A stretch of 64,000 nt of DNA from Trema orientale (lineage: Eukaryota; Streptophyta; Magnoliopsida; Rosales; Cannabaceae): contig JXTC01000263.1 of the NCBI GenBank assembly GCA_002914845.1, positions 348,968 to 412,967 of the forward strand, read 5' to 3'. Both the position numbers and the translations under genes were made by a program. The notes under the pieces are model-generated. The model saw only the letters and a list, made by a program, of their open reading frames with translations. It was not told the DNA's origin and did no database searches. Every line of letters begins with the position of its first letter. Within the stretch, counting starts at the first letter, position 1. Shown piece after piece: positions 1-13,447 of this stretch.

Positions 1-327
1 ACTTCTAATTGTACTTTTTGGATAATTTAAATTTTTAATTGTAATAGTTAGACATTAGAGTTTAGACTACACTCTTTTTTCCTTACCAAGGTTTTATCCC
101 AATGGGTTTTATTTGGTAAGGTTTTTAATGAGGTAGTCATTATTAATAATTAATAAATAATTTCTTAATTTTATTATTTACTATTTGATTGAGTTATTCT
201 ATTTTTAAAAATTTTTCTTATTAATTAGTTGTTTATTTTACTAAATAAGTAAGTATACAACTAGTAATTTTATTTTTTATTGAAAAAGATTCATTTTTCT
301 ATTTTTTTGTTTTTTTTTTTTAAATTA
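1..327. other. AT-rich intergenic DNA
   Basis: No gene is visible. The stretch is AT-rich, with poly-T runs around 305-322 that lead into the GC-rich island. Confidence 0.6.
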
Positions 328-490
328 CCGGACCGGGCCGGATTTGGCCCGGATTTAGCCCGGCCCGGCCCAGAACTTTGGCCCTACGGGCTGCCGGGCC
401 GGGCTGGGCCTTCAAAACTACTTTGCGGGCCGGCCCGGCCCAGCCCGCTTCTATTCCAGGGCCGGGCCGGACCGCCCATATTTACAGCTC
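328..490. repeat. GC-rich GGCCCGG repeat island ending in a hAT-like terminus
   Basis: About 150 bp consist of overlapping GGCCCGG/CCGGGCC palindromic heptamers, a sharp GC spike in AT-rich DNA. The segment ends in TTTACAGCTCTA. Plant non-autonomous hAT elements are known to carry GGCCCGG-rich subtermini behind a similar TAGAGCTGTAAA end. No matching left end or target duplication was found, so this may be a one-ended remnant. The open frame across it is a compositional artefact. Confidence 0.45.
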
Positions 491-1150
491 TACTCGGCGT
501 TGTCAAAAGTACTGAGATTCCATGACATGTAAAAAGTGATGTGGACATACGACGTCACCAAAAAAGTGATGTAGTATGTCTATGATGACACCAAAAAAGT
601 AACGTCATAGACCTACAACATAAGTTTTTTTGTGGCGTCGTATGTCTAATATGTCACATTATATTTTCCAGAATTTTTTTAAAAATTGAAATCCATTTAA
701 ATCCCCTAGATTTTATTTACATAAATAAAATTATAAATAACATAAAATGTACAATATCATAGTACAACACCAAGATTCACAAACATAACTTATTCTAAAA
801 AAAAAAACTCATACGTATAAAAGTACATTGCTATTAGGATTCTTGGACTTGAATTAGTTCTTGAAGTGATTGTGAAGTAGATCTTCACATTGTTTGTGGT
901 ATATTGTTGTGATTATGTGATTTGGGAGATTGGAAGACAATGAATGGCATGTGTGGGTGTTGTTGATTTTAATTGCTCATAAGGTATTCGATAAAATGCA
1001 TGAGTGAGAAATAAGGTTCCAGTTGATGAATTGAGGCTTTTGTTGACTAGTGTTGAATTGGTGCTATATAAGCCATTTGAATTGGTTTTAAGGTGCTTGG
1101 AAGAGTTGCTCATTAGGTGTTTGAAAAATTTCCAAAGAGGCTTTTGGAGC
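491..1150. other. Intergenic; short repeated motifs at 535-660
   Basis: Between 535 and 660 there are several forward and inverted copies of short words such as GACATACGACGTCACC, TATGTCTATGATGACACC and CATACGACGCCAC. This looks like a subterminal repeat field of a decayed DNA transposon, but no terminal repeat was identified. The rest shows nothing recognisable. Confidence 0.35.
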
Positions 1151-1152
1151 AT

Positions 1153-3930
1153 TTTCTAGCTCAATGACACCTAAGAAGAGAAATGGCGAATCTTCTAGTT
1201 CAAGAGCTATTTATGATCAAACAAGGTTTATTAGTCAAGTGGCGTAGGAGTACTATGAGAAATTGAAAGAAAAAGGAATAATTCCTGAGCAGGAGTTGAG
1301 ACCACATATTGAAAAGGCGGAAATATCCAAGAGTTTATTGATAATAGGAAATTGGAACAATTCACTGATCGATCGGATGTGGCTTATAAGGAAGTTGTCA
1401 AAGAATTCTATACCAATGCTCAAGATAATCATGAAGATTGTAAGGTCTTCACGAGGGAAAAAATGGTCTTATTTCAGTCCAAAGACATAAATGCCTACTA
1501 CGGCCTGAATGATAACTATACAAGGTTCGTAGAAGCTAGAATGGACTACAGTGGTAGAGTTAATAAATATATATTTCGGACACAAAGTGGGTACAAAGCA
1601 AGAATCTAGATCGAGGGAATGAAGCCTTGGTTTTGGTGCTAATACTTTGAATAGATATGCCAAGACTTGGCTCTATTTTATGTGCGCCAGTTTGCTGCCC
1701 ATAACACATATGACTGAAGTAACCACTAATAGAGTGGCACTATTATACTATATATTGACAAAGCGATCAATCGATGTCAGTAAAATTATTAAAAGCTCTA
1801 TCCTTCATACCATCGGAGGAGGAACAACCAAGGGACTCACACACCCATCACTTATCACTGGTCTTTGTGCAAATGCATGGATTCAAATTGACGAGTCAGA
1901 GAAAATTATCAAGCCACAAAGTATGATTACTCAAGCAACAATTGCTAGCTAATCAGCGCTGGGAGAATGCTAGGGCTAGAATATTTGGGCTCAGCTATGT
2001 ACTCATTGGGCTACCCATTGAGAAGCAAGATCTGCCTAAGCTGCCACAGCAGTGACAAAAACCAAATGTATGGAGAGAACCTCAGCCACCCTGATATGCC
2101 AAGCACCCAAATTCATTGAGCTATATGATGAACAAGAGGTAGGGCTTTCTCATATGGATATGAATGCACCTCTACAGTTGTCACTCACTAACATTCAATA
2201 GATGTTGCTTTCACAAAGGGATTAACCGTCAGATGGAGCACCTTGGAAGCACTCTACATGAGGTGCATGCAACAATAACAACTAGAGATGCAACAAAGAA
2301 AACTAGAGATGCAAGAAAGATAACTAGAAATACAACAGAGGCAATTTAGTCATTTCTAGTATGAGGTTCAATATACCAACACTTTAAGCATGATGATGCA
2401 TCAAATGAGATTTCACTCAAGCTATAATTTTTTAGGGATACTACCATTTCACCAATACCCACCGAAATACCTTCAACGCTATCGGCTGCACCCACCACCA
2501 CCACCACTACTGGGAAGCAACGATGACACCAACCACTAGCAGGTGAAATGATATATCTCACCTCCTAGGTATGCATTTTCCTTCCTTCTACTTTACATGT
2601 GGTAACACTAGGGACAATGTTCAAATTAAGTTTAAGGGGAAAATATGTGTTTTGGATGCTTTTTAGGTTAGTGATTGGTTTTGAATTGGTGTTTGTGGGT
2701 TTGTAGGATTGAGCTTTATATGTTTTTTATGCTTTTTGTTTCATATGAGGTTACTTCTTGTTTCTCTTTAGATAGTGATTGTTCATTTCTTGTGGTCATG
2801 GTCTTCCTTTGCACTATCTTGTGCCCATTTACATGTCCTTTTGTATTTAGTTGCTCTTAACCATGATTTTTCCTATTGTTCTCATTTTCCTTGTGCGTTT
2901 TTGCGTTTTGTTTCGTGTTTAAGTCTTTTTCTTTGCGTGTTTATGTCTTTGTTTGTGTGTTTTTTTTTAAAAAGAAATTATGTGAGTTTTTAGAAAATAA
3001 AGTTACTAGATTCAATGATGATACTAGACACAACTAGCATTCTTTGGTCGAGATAAAAGTAACCCATTGAATTGATTGTATGCTTGATTCGTATTAGTTG
3101 AACTCCAATCTTGATTCTCTATACATTGAGCACCTTATTATGAACACTTGACTTTATTGAGCTTTAGAGAACATTTATGTGCATAGATGAGTTTTGACAT
3201 CTCATGAACTCTAGAACCTAATTGAGTGTTGTTTGAGATAAAATCCTAAGTTAGGTGTCATTGAAGAGACGTTTTAGACCTTTTTTGGAACATCTGAGCC
3301 ATTGAAGCTATCCTTGAACTTGATTTACCTCTAATCCCTATTTAAGCCTTTTAAACCTATTCCTTTCACTACCTTTATTTGTATCCAAGCCATTTGATAA
3401 TTTTTCTTTCTTTTAACCTACCTAGGCATGATTTATTGCATGAATAGAAATTAAGGGTGCAATGATGGGTTTTCATTATTTGACCTTCGGTTTTTGTTTT
3501 CTCCTTTTGTACTTTTCTCAATATTCAAAAAAAAAAAAATTACCCGCATTATTCAATTATGAAAATCAAATAAGTTTGGGGGTTTCAAAAAAAAGAGAAT
3601 GTTGAATGAAAAAAAAATGTTGAGAAAAAAAATAGAAAAAAAAAAGAAAAAATAGTGTTATTTTATTTTATTTTTTTATATTTTGTTGTTTTATGGGTTG
3701 TGACAATAAAGTTGAATACAAATTAGGGTAAAAGGAGAAAAATCAGGAATTACAGTGGCGATTTACATTAGTTTCATGCATAGTTCATTAGTTCTTAATA
3801 TGCCTAGGGTGAATTGAGGCGAAAAGGTTCTTCTCATCTCCCCTTCAACTCGGCCTAAAATCACAAGCTAAGAAAGACCTTTTGATCTTTGGTGACATCT
3901 TGACCTATATTAGTGGAGACCAACACAAAG
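1153..3930 (+). mobile_element. Fossil LTR-retrotransposon fragment (Athila/Ty3-like ORF1 region)
   Basis: Residual reading frames between about 1160 and 1950 resemble the 'putative plant transposon protein' domain found in ORF1/gag-like proteins of plant Athila-type Ty3 elements. Recognisable stretches include VVKEFYTNAQ and LNRYAKTWLYFMCASLLP. The downstream 2000-3930 segment is non-coding and looks like the internal spacer of the same element. No reverse transcriptase, integrase or paired LTRs are visible. The copy is broken by several changes and looks old. Limits are approximate. Confidence 0.55.
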
Positions 3931-3938
3931 AATGAGTT

Positions 3939-5365
3939 ATATACAAGAAAAAGAATTTTTTGCGAAGGCACAAAACGGTCGCAAATAATATCAAAATCGT
4001 CGTAAATGTGTATTTGCGACTGAATTGCGACGCTTTCTTAAGGGCTGTAAATATTGGTGTCGTAAATAATTTTGCGACGGTTGTAAGATGTCACAATTTA
4101 TTTTTCCGACGGTGTTGCGACCGTATTTTGCTGTTGTTTTCTGTCGTTGTATTTTTGACTTTTCACAACCTTAATTTGCGACGGTATAGTGCCCTCGCAA
4201 AAGAGTTCAACACAGTTCAAGACCATAATTTGCAATGAATCTGACCCTCGCAAAAAAGTATGAAGTCACTTATTTTATTGTTTTGAAAATATGATTTGTT
4301 TGAATATCTGAATTGATGCAAATATGTATAATTTGACCACGAAACAAGACAAAGTTAACGTAAGTAATAATTTCTTGGAAATAAAGAAAAATAAAATTGA
4401 AATATTTAATAAATCATCATATCATGAACATAAAATGCATAATCAATCATAATTCATGTATCTAATTCAAAAAAAAAATCTTCAAATACATGACATCTAG
4501 CTTCCATCAATTCTCGAGTCATATGTAACTTTATTCTATAATAGATTTAAAATATTGGTGCCCACTCTTAACCATCAAACTTCAAAAGTCCAATTCTCAA
4601 GTCATATGTAACTTTATTCTATAATAGAATTAAAATGTTCGTGCCCCACTCTTAATCATCAAACTTTAAAAGTCCAATTCATAATGAAAATATTACTTTG
4701 AGATAACTTGGTTGATGAAGTTGAAAGATCGATTCCTGTTAGTAAAAAGAAAAACAGTAAAATTAAATTAGGTTAATTAATTATTGAAATAAATATGACA
4801 AGTTACTTATCATTTAAATTTTTTTACTATAAGTGGAAATTCACCAAATTCTAAACGATTCAAATTGACCAACAACTTTATATGAAAAACTAAGTTCGTT
4901 CCCCTAAAAGTTTAAGTGACACTTGCAAAAAAAAGTAGTTTTAGGAGGAACTTATTTACCCAAAATCATGATATAAAATAAATCAAGTCATTATTAAAAT
5001 AAATAAATAAACAAATCAAATTATAAGCCCATCTCCAACAAAGTTATACCTGTCCACTTATAGATATATGGTTTGAACTAGCTGTGTACTCTTCCAAATG
5101 AGTTTTTAGCAAGTTAGCCATTTCTTCATATTTAGATCATACGTCTTCAACTTCAGACTTATATTTTTTAACTTTAGCATGTAGGTGTTCATCATGTGAA
5201 GGAATACTTGATGTTTAACCAAACACATCTTTTGGAGACGGAGGTTTTCTATCCAATTGAATGCGTCCATGTGCATCATGGCCCAGTGTATTAATGAATA
5301 GCTCCTCTCTAAAGTGTCGTGTTGCTTATCTGGGTTTTGGCTTAAGCACTCATTGAATCGCTGCT
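3939..5365 (-). mobile_element. Decayed CACTA (En/Spm) transposon: 3' terminus and transposase tail
   Basis: At 3939 a degenerate terminus (TATATACAAGAAAAAG, compare CACTACAAGAAAAA) is followed to about 4260 by dense copies of TTTGCGACGG and its complement, a typical CACTA subterminal array. On the minus strand at 5050-5365 a broken frame reads HGRIQLDRKPPSPKDVFG, then a lysine/glutamate-rich coiled region. This resembles the C-terminal tail of CACTA-associated plant transposases (the Transposase_24 type). In-frame stops interrupt it, for example directly after DVFG. The outer boundary beyond 5365 is not seen. The element is not autonomous. Confidence 0.6.
4508..4674. repeat. Two-copy 83/84-bp tandem repeat inside the CACTA remnant
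   Basis: Two adjacent near-identical units run 4508-4590 and 4591-4674, each beginning CAATTCTC(G/A)AGTCATATG and ending AAAAGTC or AAAGTC. A local duplication within the dead transposon is the simplest explanation. Confidence 0.8.
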
Positions 5366-5496
5366 AAAAGTTATTAAAAGTACTTAATCTTGAAAATATT
5401 AAATTTAAGACAACCATAATCCAAATAATAGAAATCTATGTGCATTTATTGAAACTTTTGTGTGTAAATTATGTATGACCCTAGTATTACTTTTAT

Positions 5497-5963
5497 GGCA
5501 TTTTTACTAAAGAATAATAGGAATGGTATATGGGGATAATGATTCCATATAATGGTTTACTAAAATATAGGAAATGGGGAAATATGTGGGGCCCACACAA
5601 ATTTAGGAGAAAAGAATGGAAATATTTCCCCCACCAACACCTTAAGGAGTCTGATTATCCGTAAACACTCATTTCCTCTTTTTTAATTATTAAAATTATA
5701 AAATACAATTTTACTCTAAAAATCTATCTACTTTAAATCGTACATGCATTTAAAAGGATAATTTAGTAAATATAACGCATTCCTATTATTTTTCATTGGT
5801 TAAGTAAACAAATGAATAGTATTCTAATGAATACGATTCACATTCTTATTAGATTTAAGTAAACAATATACTATAAATAATAATTTTTATATCCTTTTAT
5901 ATTATTCCCATTCATTTCTCTATTTATTTATTCCGATTACGATTACAGCGAAGTAAACGTGTC
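5497..5963. mobile_element. MITE-like element with degenerate inverted ends
   Basis: The left edge GGCATTTTTACTAAAGAATAA is loosely inverted at the right edge (complement of CGATTACAGCGAAGTAAAC, then GTGTC). Both arms contain words such as GGAATGG and TTTACTAAA, or the complement. The ends resemble Harbinger/hAT-type MITEs, but no clear target duplication can be read. Boundaries are uncertain. Confidence 0.35.
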
Positions 5964-5965
5964 AT

Positions 5966-8900
5966 TAGAGTTTATATTTTTCACAATTTATAAAAAAAAA
6001 AAGTTTTGGCTGAGATTTTTAAAAAAATCTTAGCGTTACTCTCTTCATGGTTCGTACCCCACCCAACCATGAAGCTGATGCGCGTGGAGATTTTGAACCG
6101 AATTAATTAATCTTTATCCAACTTCCAAGTCGTGGGAACTATCATAATTCATAAATATTCATATCAATCCAAAAAGCTCTAACTGGTTTTTATGTCTTTT
6201 TCTTTCTTTTGTATTACTTTATTTGTTTTATTTTTTGGGTACGATTTACTGGCTCTAATAAGTCTAAAACAATAAGACTAGACCCTTCAACAAAATAATA
6301 ATAGTAATAATAATTCTAGAAGTGAAGGCAGGTTTATTGTACTTTTTAATTACATTAAAATAAAAAATAAAAGCTATTAGTCTTTAGTATTACATTGGTC
6401 AATAATTGAAACACAAATTGGCCTTATTAGAAATCCAAGTGACAAAGTTACACCTTCCAAACTTTATTATTTGTTTGACATGTATTGCTTCCTTATTTTT
6501 TGGCTAAGATTCTGATATTTTTCGAGTGAAAAAAAAAAAAAAAAGATTCTGATATTTTGTTTCATTTGACAGCTCCACACGTCCATGGCATCATTTTGCC
6601 TCAACGTATTTTTTATTTTTTTAAGTATTAAATAAATTGTTAAATAAGACTGGGTTAGTACATGTTCATGCATAAAGTTTGACGTTTACTTTTTCATTTA
6701 CCAATTTTTTATTTCAAAAACTTTAGATTATCTTTTTCGTTCAAATAAAAAAAAATTAGAATATTTTGATTCTCGTTTCTTAGATCCAATATATGACTAG
6801 ACATTCAAAAGGAGAAATCAGATCAAGTGCTTAATAATAATATCACTTTCTTTCAATTTTTATTGTATTGAGGTGGATGATCTCTCGAGTAAATTGTACT
6901 AAATGCGTGAATTTATGTCATTATTAACCATAAAGTCACTTTATAATACAAACTTACCTTATGATTCGGTGACTCATACTAAGCTATTGATTTGATTTTA
7001 TTTTTTTGTAAAAAAAAAAGGATTTTGTTTAATGTTCTCCCTCTTTTGGTCACACTCACTTAAATTTCCCTTTACATTCCTAATGATGACCAATTATAAA
7101 ATTATTAAAAAAAGGGGGGACAAACTCGGAGGCCTAAGACCGCCGTTTTAAAGTAATATCTTCTCAAGTTTACCATCACATCTCTATGGTTATGGATTCG
7201 ACAAGTTGATTGTAAAATGTTGACTTTTGACCTCTCAAAAATATATATATATATAGGATGGAGTCAGGATTAAAATTCAGTGGGGATATGACTTAATTAA
7301 GAGCTTAATCTCAAACAATGATATTATAATTTATAACTGATATTCTAAGTCCAGATCTAAAAGAATTTGTGCAACATCAAGTTCTACACTACTTGATTTC
7401 TTTCCATCATTATTTTCTTCAATAAAATGGGAATTTTTGTTTGAACTGACTCTCTATAACTGTTACACGTAGTATACAACAATTGAAAAATTTAAGAAAG
7501 TATTTAATTTAATGACTTTTAGAAATAAGAAAAGTATTTAATTAATGACTTTTTGAAAACATAAAAATTAAATTAATAACTTAGCTACCATTTATAACTA
7601 ATAAAAATTGAAAACCTAAAATAAATATAAACTAAATGATATAATTTATTTATCTTATACAACAAAAATTAGTTTATTTTTTTTAAAATTTTACATGTCT
7701 AATAAGTTACAAATAGGGTTAATTTTAATGTTCAATTTTTGAATTGGGTGATTTTAAGAACCTTAATTTTTAGAATCATATTTTCAATTTTTTTTTAACC
7801 TAATAAAATAAATTGAAATTTTATCTAATAAGAAACAAAATAAAGAAAATAAGTTTATTACTTAAATATCATTGGTTTTGTGATCTCCTAACTCTCATGT
7901 GCTTCTCTTCTCTTTTGTCACTCTCAACACCTTTCTTTATATTATCTTTCTTCTTTCTTTTTTTTTTTTAAATTTGTTTGTCTACTATTTTTTTCATCTA
8001 TTTGGTTTTATTTTCATGTGTTTGTTATTTTCATGTGTGATATTTTCATAAAATAACTATATTTGAAAGAAATGGGCTTTGACTAGGTAAAAGGCCCTAA
8101 AGTAATGAGATTTAGAAGAAGTTTAAGGCTAACATAATGCAACACTTTATAACAAATTTAACACAATAAATTTGTACGTATTTATATCATATTATATAAT
8201 ACTGTATATAATACATACAAAAAAAAATTGGCAAAAGCGCAATGGGGGCAATTCTGGCCCCTATGCAGCTCCGTCAATTAATGCACACACGTATATTTTC
8301 TTAGCCCAGAATTTGAATCCTCTTATAATGGCTAGTTCTAAATTGATAGACCAAATGAAAAACCCAGTAGACAGTGAGTTAATAATTTTAAAGTCTAAAC
8401 ATGTAAAGGAAATGGTCAAATGCAGCATTGTGAAGTAGAGAGTTTGATATTGGGAATTAGCCTTCTAAACTTAGAGACTTGGAACAAGTCATAGCAAATG
8501 GGTCAATATATGAGATATAGCTGAAAGACTGTTACCAGAGAGCATGAAGGGCAAGGTCAAACATTGGAAGGAGTGATTACAACATCCTTTTTCTTTTTTT
8601 TTTTTTTTTTTGCACTCTATGGTGGGCTATTTGACATTGAAGTCTAACGATGATTTATTATCCTGTTAAAATGTGATGTATTTTTGTAGAGTCTAGGAGT
8701 GAGTTAGAGAAATAATGATACCTATATGCTTATGTTAAATAAAACTGAGCATTCAAAAATATAGATTTCAATAATTTAAGACTATTTGTACGAAATTAAA
8801 TTCAAAGTTAATTATCGTTTACAAAATTTGGCATAAATTAGCTTTAATCGTTATCTTTGGATATTATTTTGGTGATCTTGATTCATTTCAGAATAACAGC

Positions 8901-9084
8901 AACATACCATTTTGGAGATCTTTTTTTCTATCAAAGAATCGTATGAATGAATGGTTGATTCTTGTGTGTTACACATTTGATTTGATCGAAACAGGTTCAC
9001 TCTTAAATTGGACTCTGTTTGATTTGTCTATCGAAAACATACTTGGATATTGTGATGGCATATGCCAAATTTTGTGGAATTTAA
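5966..9084. other. AT-rich intergenic DNA, no gene seen
   Basis: Short open frames at 6467-6673, 8172-8438 and 8943-9140 show no domain, no usable splice context and no coding-like composition. A 10-bp inverted repeat (CTTCATGGTT/AACCATGAAG) lies at about 6043-6074. The rest is low-complexity AT-rich sequence. Confidence 0.6.
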
Positions 9085-10915
9085 GTAGAACGACAACAAA
9101 GGATAAAGCCACAATGACTTTGAAAACGACATGGTATTAGAAACGATGACTATTGATACAAATGACAACGACGTGAATACAATAATGAACCTCAACTAGG
9201 CCAAATTGACAAATTGACAGTTTGTCAATTAATTTGTCAAATCGACAATTTATCAACTTGACAAAGATAATATCTATGACGTTAAAACAACAAAAAGAAG
9301 ACAGACAAGGCCTATAAGCTTAAAATGGCAAGAACGAAACAATATTGCTTAATAAAATTATAATGCATCCAAAACAATTTATCAAGAAATGATGAAGACA
9401 CAGTTACATGTTTAATCTAATTGGTTTCCACTTCTTAGGAAAAGAAAAATAATTAATTTAAAAACGACAAAAATTCAAAGAGAAAAATAAGGACTTTGTT
9501 TTTTTAATAAAAAATTTTGAAGGAAAGAAAAGAAAGGACTTAGATGCTAGAAGACTAGAAAAAAAAACAACGAACTGAAATCAACAGTGACTTGAAACGA
9601 CAACAGACAATAAATACAACAATTACTCAAAAACAATATTGATAAGAAAATGGCAATGAATTTAACACCAAAGACATAAAATAAAAGAGACAGTAGATAA
9701 TTATTGTTTCAGTTAAAAAAAAAACTTACAACGATAGTGAATTGAAAAAACACATTGATTTAAAAAAAAAAACAGAAAAGAAAAAGAAAAGAAAAAAAAA
9801 AGAAAGAAAAGATAACGACATTTATGAAGAAAACAATGGCATTAACATATTTATAAAAGTCAATGACTCATAAACGACAATCAATTTAAAAACGGCAGCA
9901 ACTAGGGAAAGCAGCAGGGATTTAGGAAACCACAATTATCTATACTATGATCATGTTTGATGCGCCGGTATTGTATTGTACTATGATATATCGTATTAGA
10001 TTGTATTGTATTGTATTATTCTATTATAGTACTATGTTTGGTTTTGCATTTGTATTAAGATGTTGTATTAAAAAGTTAATTTTGAAAAATACCATTTTTT
10101 AAAAAAAATATTTAGGAAAATACCACTTGTAAAATTACCACTTTCAAAAAAATAATTTACGAAAAAACTTCTTTTTAGATATAAATTTAGAAAAATACCA
10201 CTTTAAAAAATTTATTTAGAAAAATACCACTTTTGAAAAAAATAAAGTGATGTGAGAGAGATTGTGATGAGAGAGAAATTAAGAATAGAAAAAATGAGGA
10301 GAATGAGTATTGTACAATACTATGTTAAAGTTAAAATTATATAATACAATGTAATACAGACCTTTTATTCTGTATTAGAGAATACTCTCTGTATTGTATT
10401 AAATTTTGATGTCGTATTAAATAATACAATATAAAAGCACAGTCAAACACAATATTTTGTTTAATTAATACAATACAGAGACTTTATACAGTATACCAAA
10501 AATGACCTAATTCTCTTTGTTCTGTGGGTTTTGTTTGCGGTCGTTTCCTGATCCCTTTTTAATGAATTGCCTTTTCCTCAAAAAAATAAAATAAATAAAT
10601 AAAAGAGCCGGTTGACTCTTTGTCTACCATTTCACATTTGGTCAATTTATTTTGTCCTTTAGTTAACTTTTATACTCTAGCTGTGACAATCAATGCACAC
10701 CCTCTTTTTCCTCCATACATGGTTACATACTATATACATGATAATACGTGCGGCCCACCTGGTACTAATAAAAACGACAGTAAATTGGAAAATAACAATA
10801 AGTTAAAACGACAACAAACACGAAAGGGAACAATTGATTGAAAACGACAACAAATGGGAACAACGACGATGAACATAAATGACATTAAAATCGGAAGATG
10901 ATAATGGATTTAGAA
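9085..10915. repeat. Left arm of inverted AAACGACA-motif array flanking POP4
   Basis: A short motif close to AAAACGACAAC recurs many times, for example near 9091, 9124, 9461, 9596, 9815, 9870, 10771, 10806 and 10841, separated by A-rich spacers. Longer blocks match the right arm (14222-16020) in inverted orientation. One is TAACGACATTTATGAAG at about 9814, and another contains ACTCATAAACGACAATC at about 9867. A third contains AGTTAAAACGACAACA at 10801. The structure resembles foldback-type arms or a transposase-binding subterminal array. Confidence 0.6.
9957..10500. mobile_element. MITE-like palindromic element inside the left arm
   Basis: Both ends are built from GTATTGTATT-type words in inverted orientation: TGTTTGATGC then GTATTGTATTG on the left, AATACAATACAGAG and then a TTTGG-like word in complement on the right. 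The centre carries tandem copies of an AAAATACCACTTTTAAAA-type word that recurs at 44.7-45.0 kb. No clear target duplication was found and the edges are approximate. Confidence 0.35.
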
Positions 10916-11393
10916 GAAACTTATTATTGCATGTTTGGTTTGAAGAAATCCACTTTGGAATGGAAAGTAGGTGCATTGCTGTCACATACATTCTTGTTCC
11001 AGCCTTCCAGGCTTCAGCTTCAAGTCTTTCATGATCAAATGACCCATATGACTTATTTTAAAGACTGATGTGGCCAGGAAATAGAAAGCTGCATAGGAAC
11101 ACTTGTAACGGCATTAACATAAATATAAAATCATTTAATGTTATATTCATAAAGAAGGAACTTGATTATTACAGGAATCAAACTTGTATGCTATGTTACT
11201 GGCTTTGGTTCCCATTTTAAAAACCAGCCCAAAAAAAAAAAAATTGATAATGGCTTTGGTTAACGTAACTTTGTTGAAACTACTTCCGAGATCGACCAAA
11301 GACGAAGAAAACCAAACACATGTACCAGCAAAGATCAGCTTAATGAAAATTCATCCACTAATAGCAAATCCCTTGTCCTATTTCTTCCAATAA

Positions 11394-13447
11394 TCAAAAT
11401 TGGTGGCTCAGTGGAGTACTTCTCGAAGTGAGTTTGTCACCGTGCAACGTAACCTTCAGACAATCGACTTGAAGTATAAAGACAGAAACCTTTTTCGGAA
11501 CAACTGCAAATAGTCCTCCAAAAATATTGGTCATCAGCAGTTTGAAAAAAGAGAAGAAAGTGAAAAAAGAGATGCTACAATCATTTCATGTTTAATCATT
11601 AGTTTCAGATGGTCTTTCAGTAAAATTGTCAAGGGAAGCTTCATTCGAAACACTCAAGCTATGACCTGGAACTGTAAATTTTACCAGGCATCACTTAAAA
11701 GCAAGTACTTAATGCCAAATGCATAAAACTGACCAGACTTCAGTGACTAAAGAACTAATTCATGTTGTTTAATGTCCGAATCAAAAACAGATGAATTACC
11801 TCGGAATTTATCATCTTGTGTGATGATCCCAAATGTTTCTGCGGTTTCACGAATCATGATACCACTCACTCCAGTAAAAGTAGTTATTTTACACTCAGCA
11901 ACTGACAAAAGAAGACCCGAGTAAGCAACAAGAAAGAGTGATATGGAAGATATAGTAAAAATAAATACCAACATAAAAGTCGGATTTTGGTTTAGACTCT
12001 TTTAGGTCCAGTTAGAGGCAGGGTGGACATAACACAACAAGTGGCTATAAAACTTCAAAGGCATTGATAATCTGTCAATAAAAGGAAAGGCCATGACCTA
12101 AAATAATAGCACCATGTAGATCTGCATCCAGAAGACATTGGGCCAACTGATTTTTCCTGCAAGGTTGAATAAAAATACCAAGACATGATTCGGAAATCAA
12201 CAACTTATTAATTGTAAGAGAAACTTGAAAACTTGTCAAAAGTATTTGAAAATGAAAACATGATATAGTTCCTGGCAGCAATACCAGCCAAGGAAAATGT
12301 CTCACCCACTAGATTTAAGAAGTTGTGTTGCATAACCTTTCCAAATCTCATGCATTGGCCTAAACTTTTCAAACCTGTAATCCATACACAAATTAACAAG
12401 GATTAAAGAAAAAGGAAAAAGCAACTGAAGAAAATTCATAAAAAAATACAGACTGCATGATGACAAATAGATATACACTTGTCAAGACTCAAGAGTGACA
12501 TGTCAACTCACTTATGGAGCTCTTGGGGCAAATTCAATGATCCAAGTTTTTTATGTTGTTTCATGGATATGTGCTTTTTTGATCGCCTAGAGTGCATTTG
12601 CAAAGCCCTAATACGGGAACCGGTAGATATGCTCCGTCCTTGAACATAATTATCCAGTAGAATCCAATTGTCGATTCTTTTATTTCTGGATCCTTGCATG
12701 TACTTCTGAGCCGAATCACCATTTTGAAGAAGATTGTGCAAAATAGTATCGACTTTGCTTTCTTTTCCACTAGAAATCTAAATAACACCAAGCGGAATAT
12801 CATGTGTAGAAGCTATAAACGGACAATACATTGAAACCTTTTCTCAGTCAAAGCAAAGTCAACGGTTTCAGTTCAAAAACCAAACACATACCAGGACATT
12901 GGTCGTCAATAGATTCTCATGTACAGGTTGAGAGAGTTTTAAGTAAGCTGGATCATTTTTCTCGCCATCTGCACAAAACACACCAACTCATTTATCTATT
13001 TATATAATAAGAAAACAAAACAAATGCAATTTTCATCAAAGTTAGATTAGCAAAAGCATTTATATATCACAAAAACTAGAGCAGTACCTTCTAAAGCAGC
13101 ATGACCTGAAAAAGTAAAATTCCCTGATAACAAATTAGATGAGGACAAAATTACATTAGTCTAACCGCTGAGCTGCACTATCACAGAAAATTTTTAACAA
13201 GAAAAACAATAGAAACAAGCAATAAATGTTTGGGCTTTGAATAACCTTTCTTGGATGGGGGTACAACTGATACATCAGGTATAGCTGAGGTAGAAGCCAA
13301 ATAAGAACTTATACAATTGTGCTCTTTCCCATGTTTTATGTCCTTCTTTTGCTGCTGATCAAGTTCTGCTTTTGCAGCTGCAAACCTTCGTTCTAATGCT
13401 GCCAAACTGCGTTTCTTTTGATCTTGAGGAGCTCTCTCACTAACCAT
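11394..13447 (-). CDS. POP4: Ribonuclease P/MRP protein subunit POP4 (RPP29)
   Basis: Eight coding exons on the minus strand (13447-13246, 13105-13088, 12968-12892, 12777-12512, 12374-12306, 12156-12098, 11901-11800, 11503-11394) have matching phases and GT-AG ends, giving 300 residues. The N-terminus MVSERAPQDQKKRSLAALERRF is a charged helix. The C-terminal RPP29 domain (about residues 185-285) contains FEKFRPMHEIWKGY, DADLHGAIILV, GVSGIMIRETAETFGII, KFRVVPKKVSVF and VTLHGDKL, the family signature of an Sm-like barrel. In plants this subunit is associated with the RNA-containing RNase MRP involved in rRNA maturation, because nuclear tRNA 5' cleavage is done by protein-only enzymes. The ATG at 13447 is the first in the open frame. 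One exon is only 18 nt. The gene looks intact, and the family assignment is secure. Confidence 0.93.

Noticed and set aside
11600-11690. An extra POP4 exon (frame containing PGHSLSVSNEASLDN)
   Set aside because: It lies in the last intron and ends in a stop. Direct joining of 11800 to 11503 gives the conserved KFRVVPKK and the normal C-terminus.
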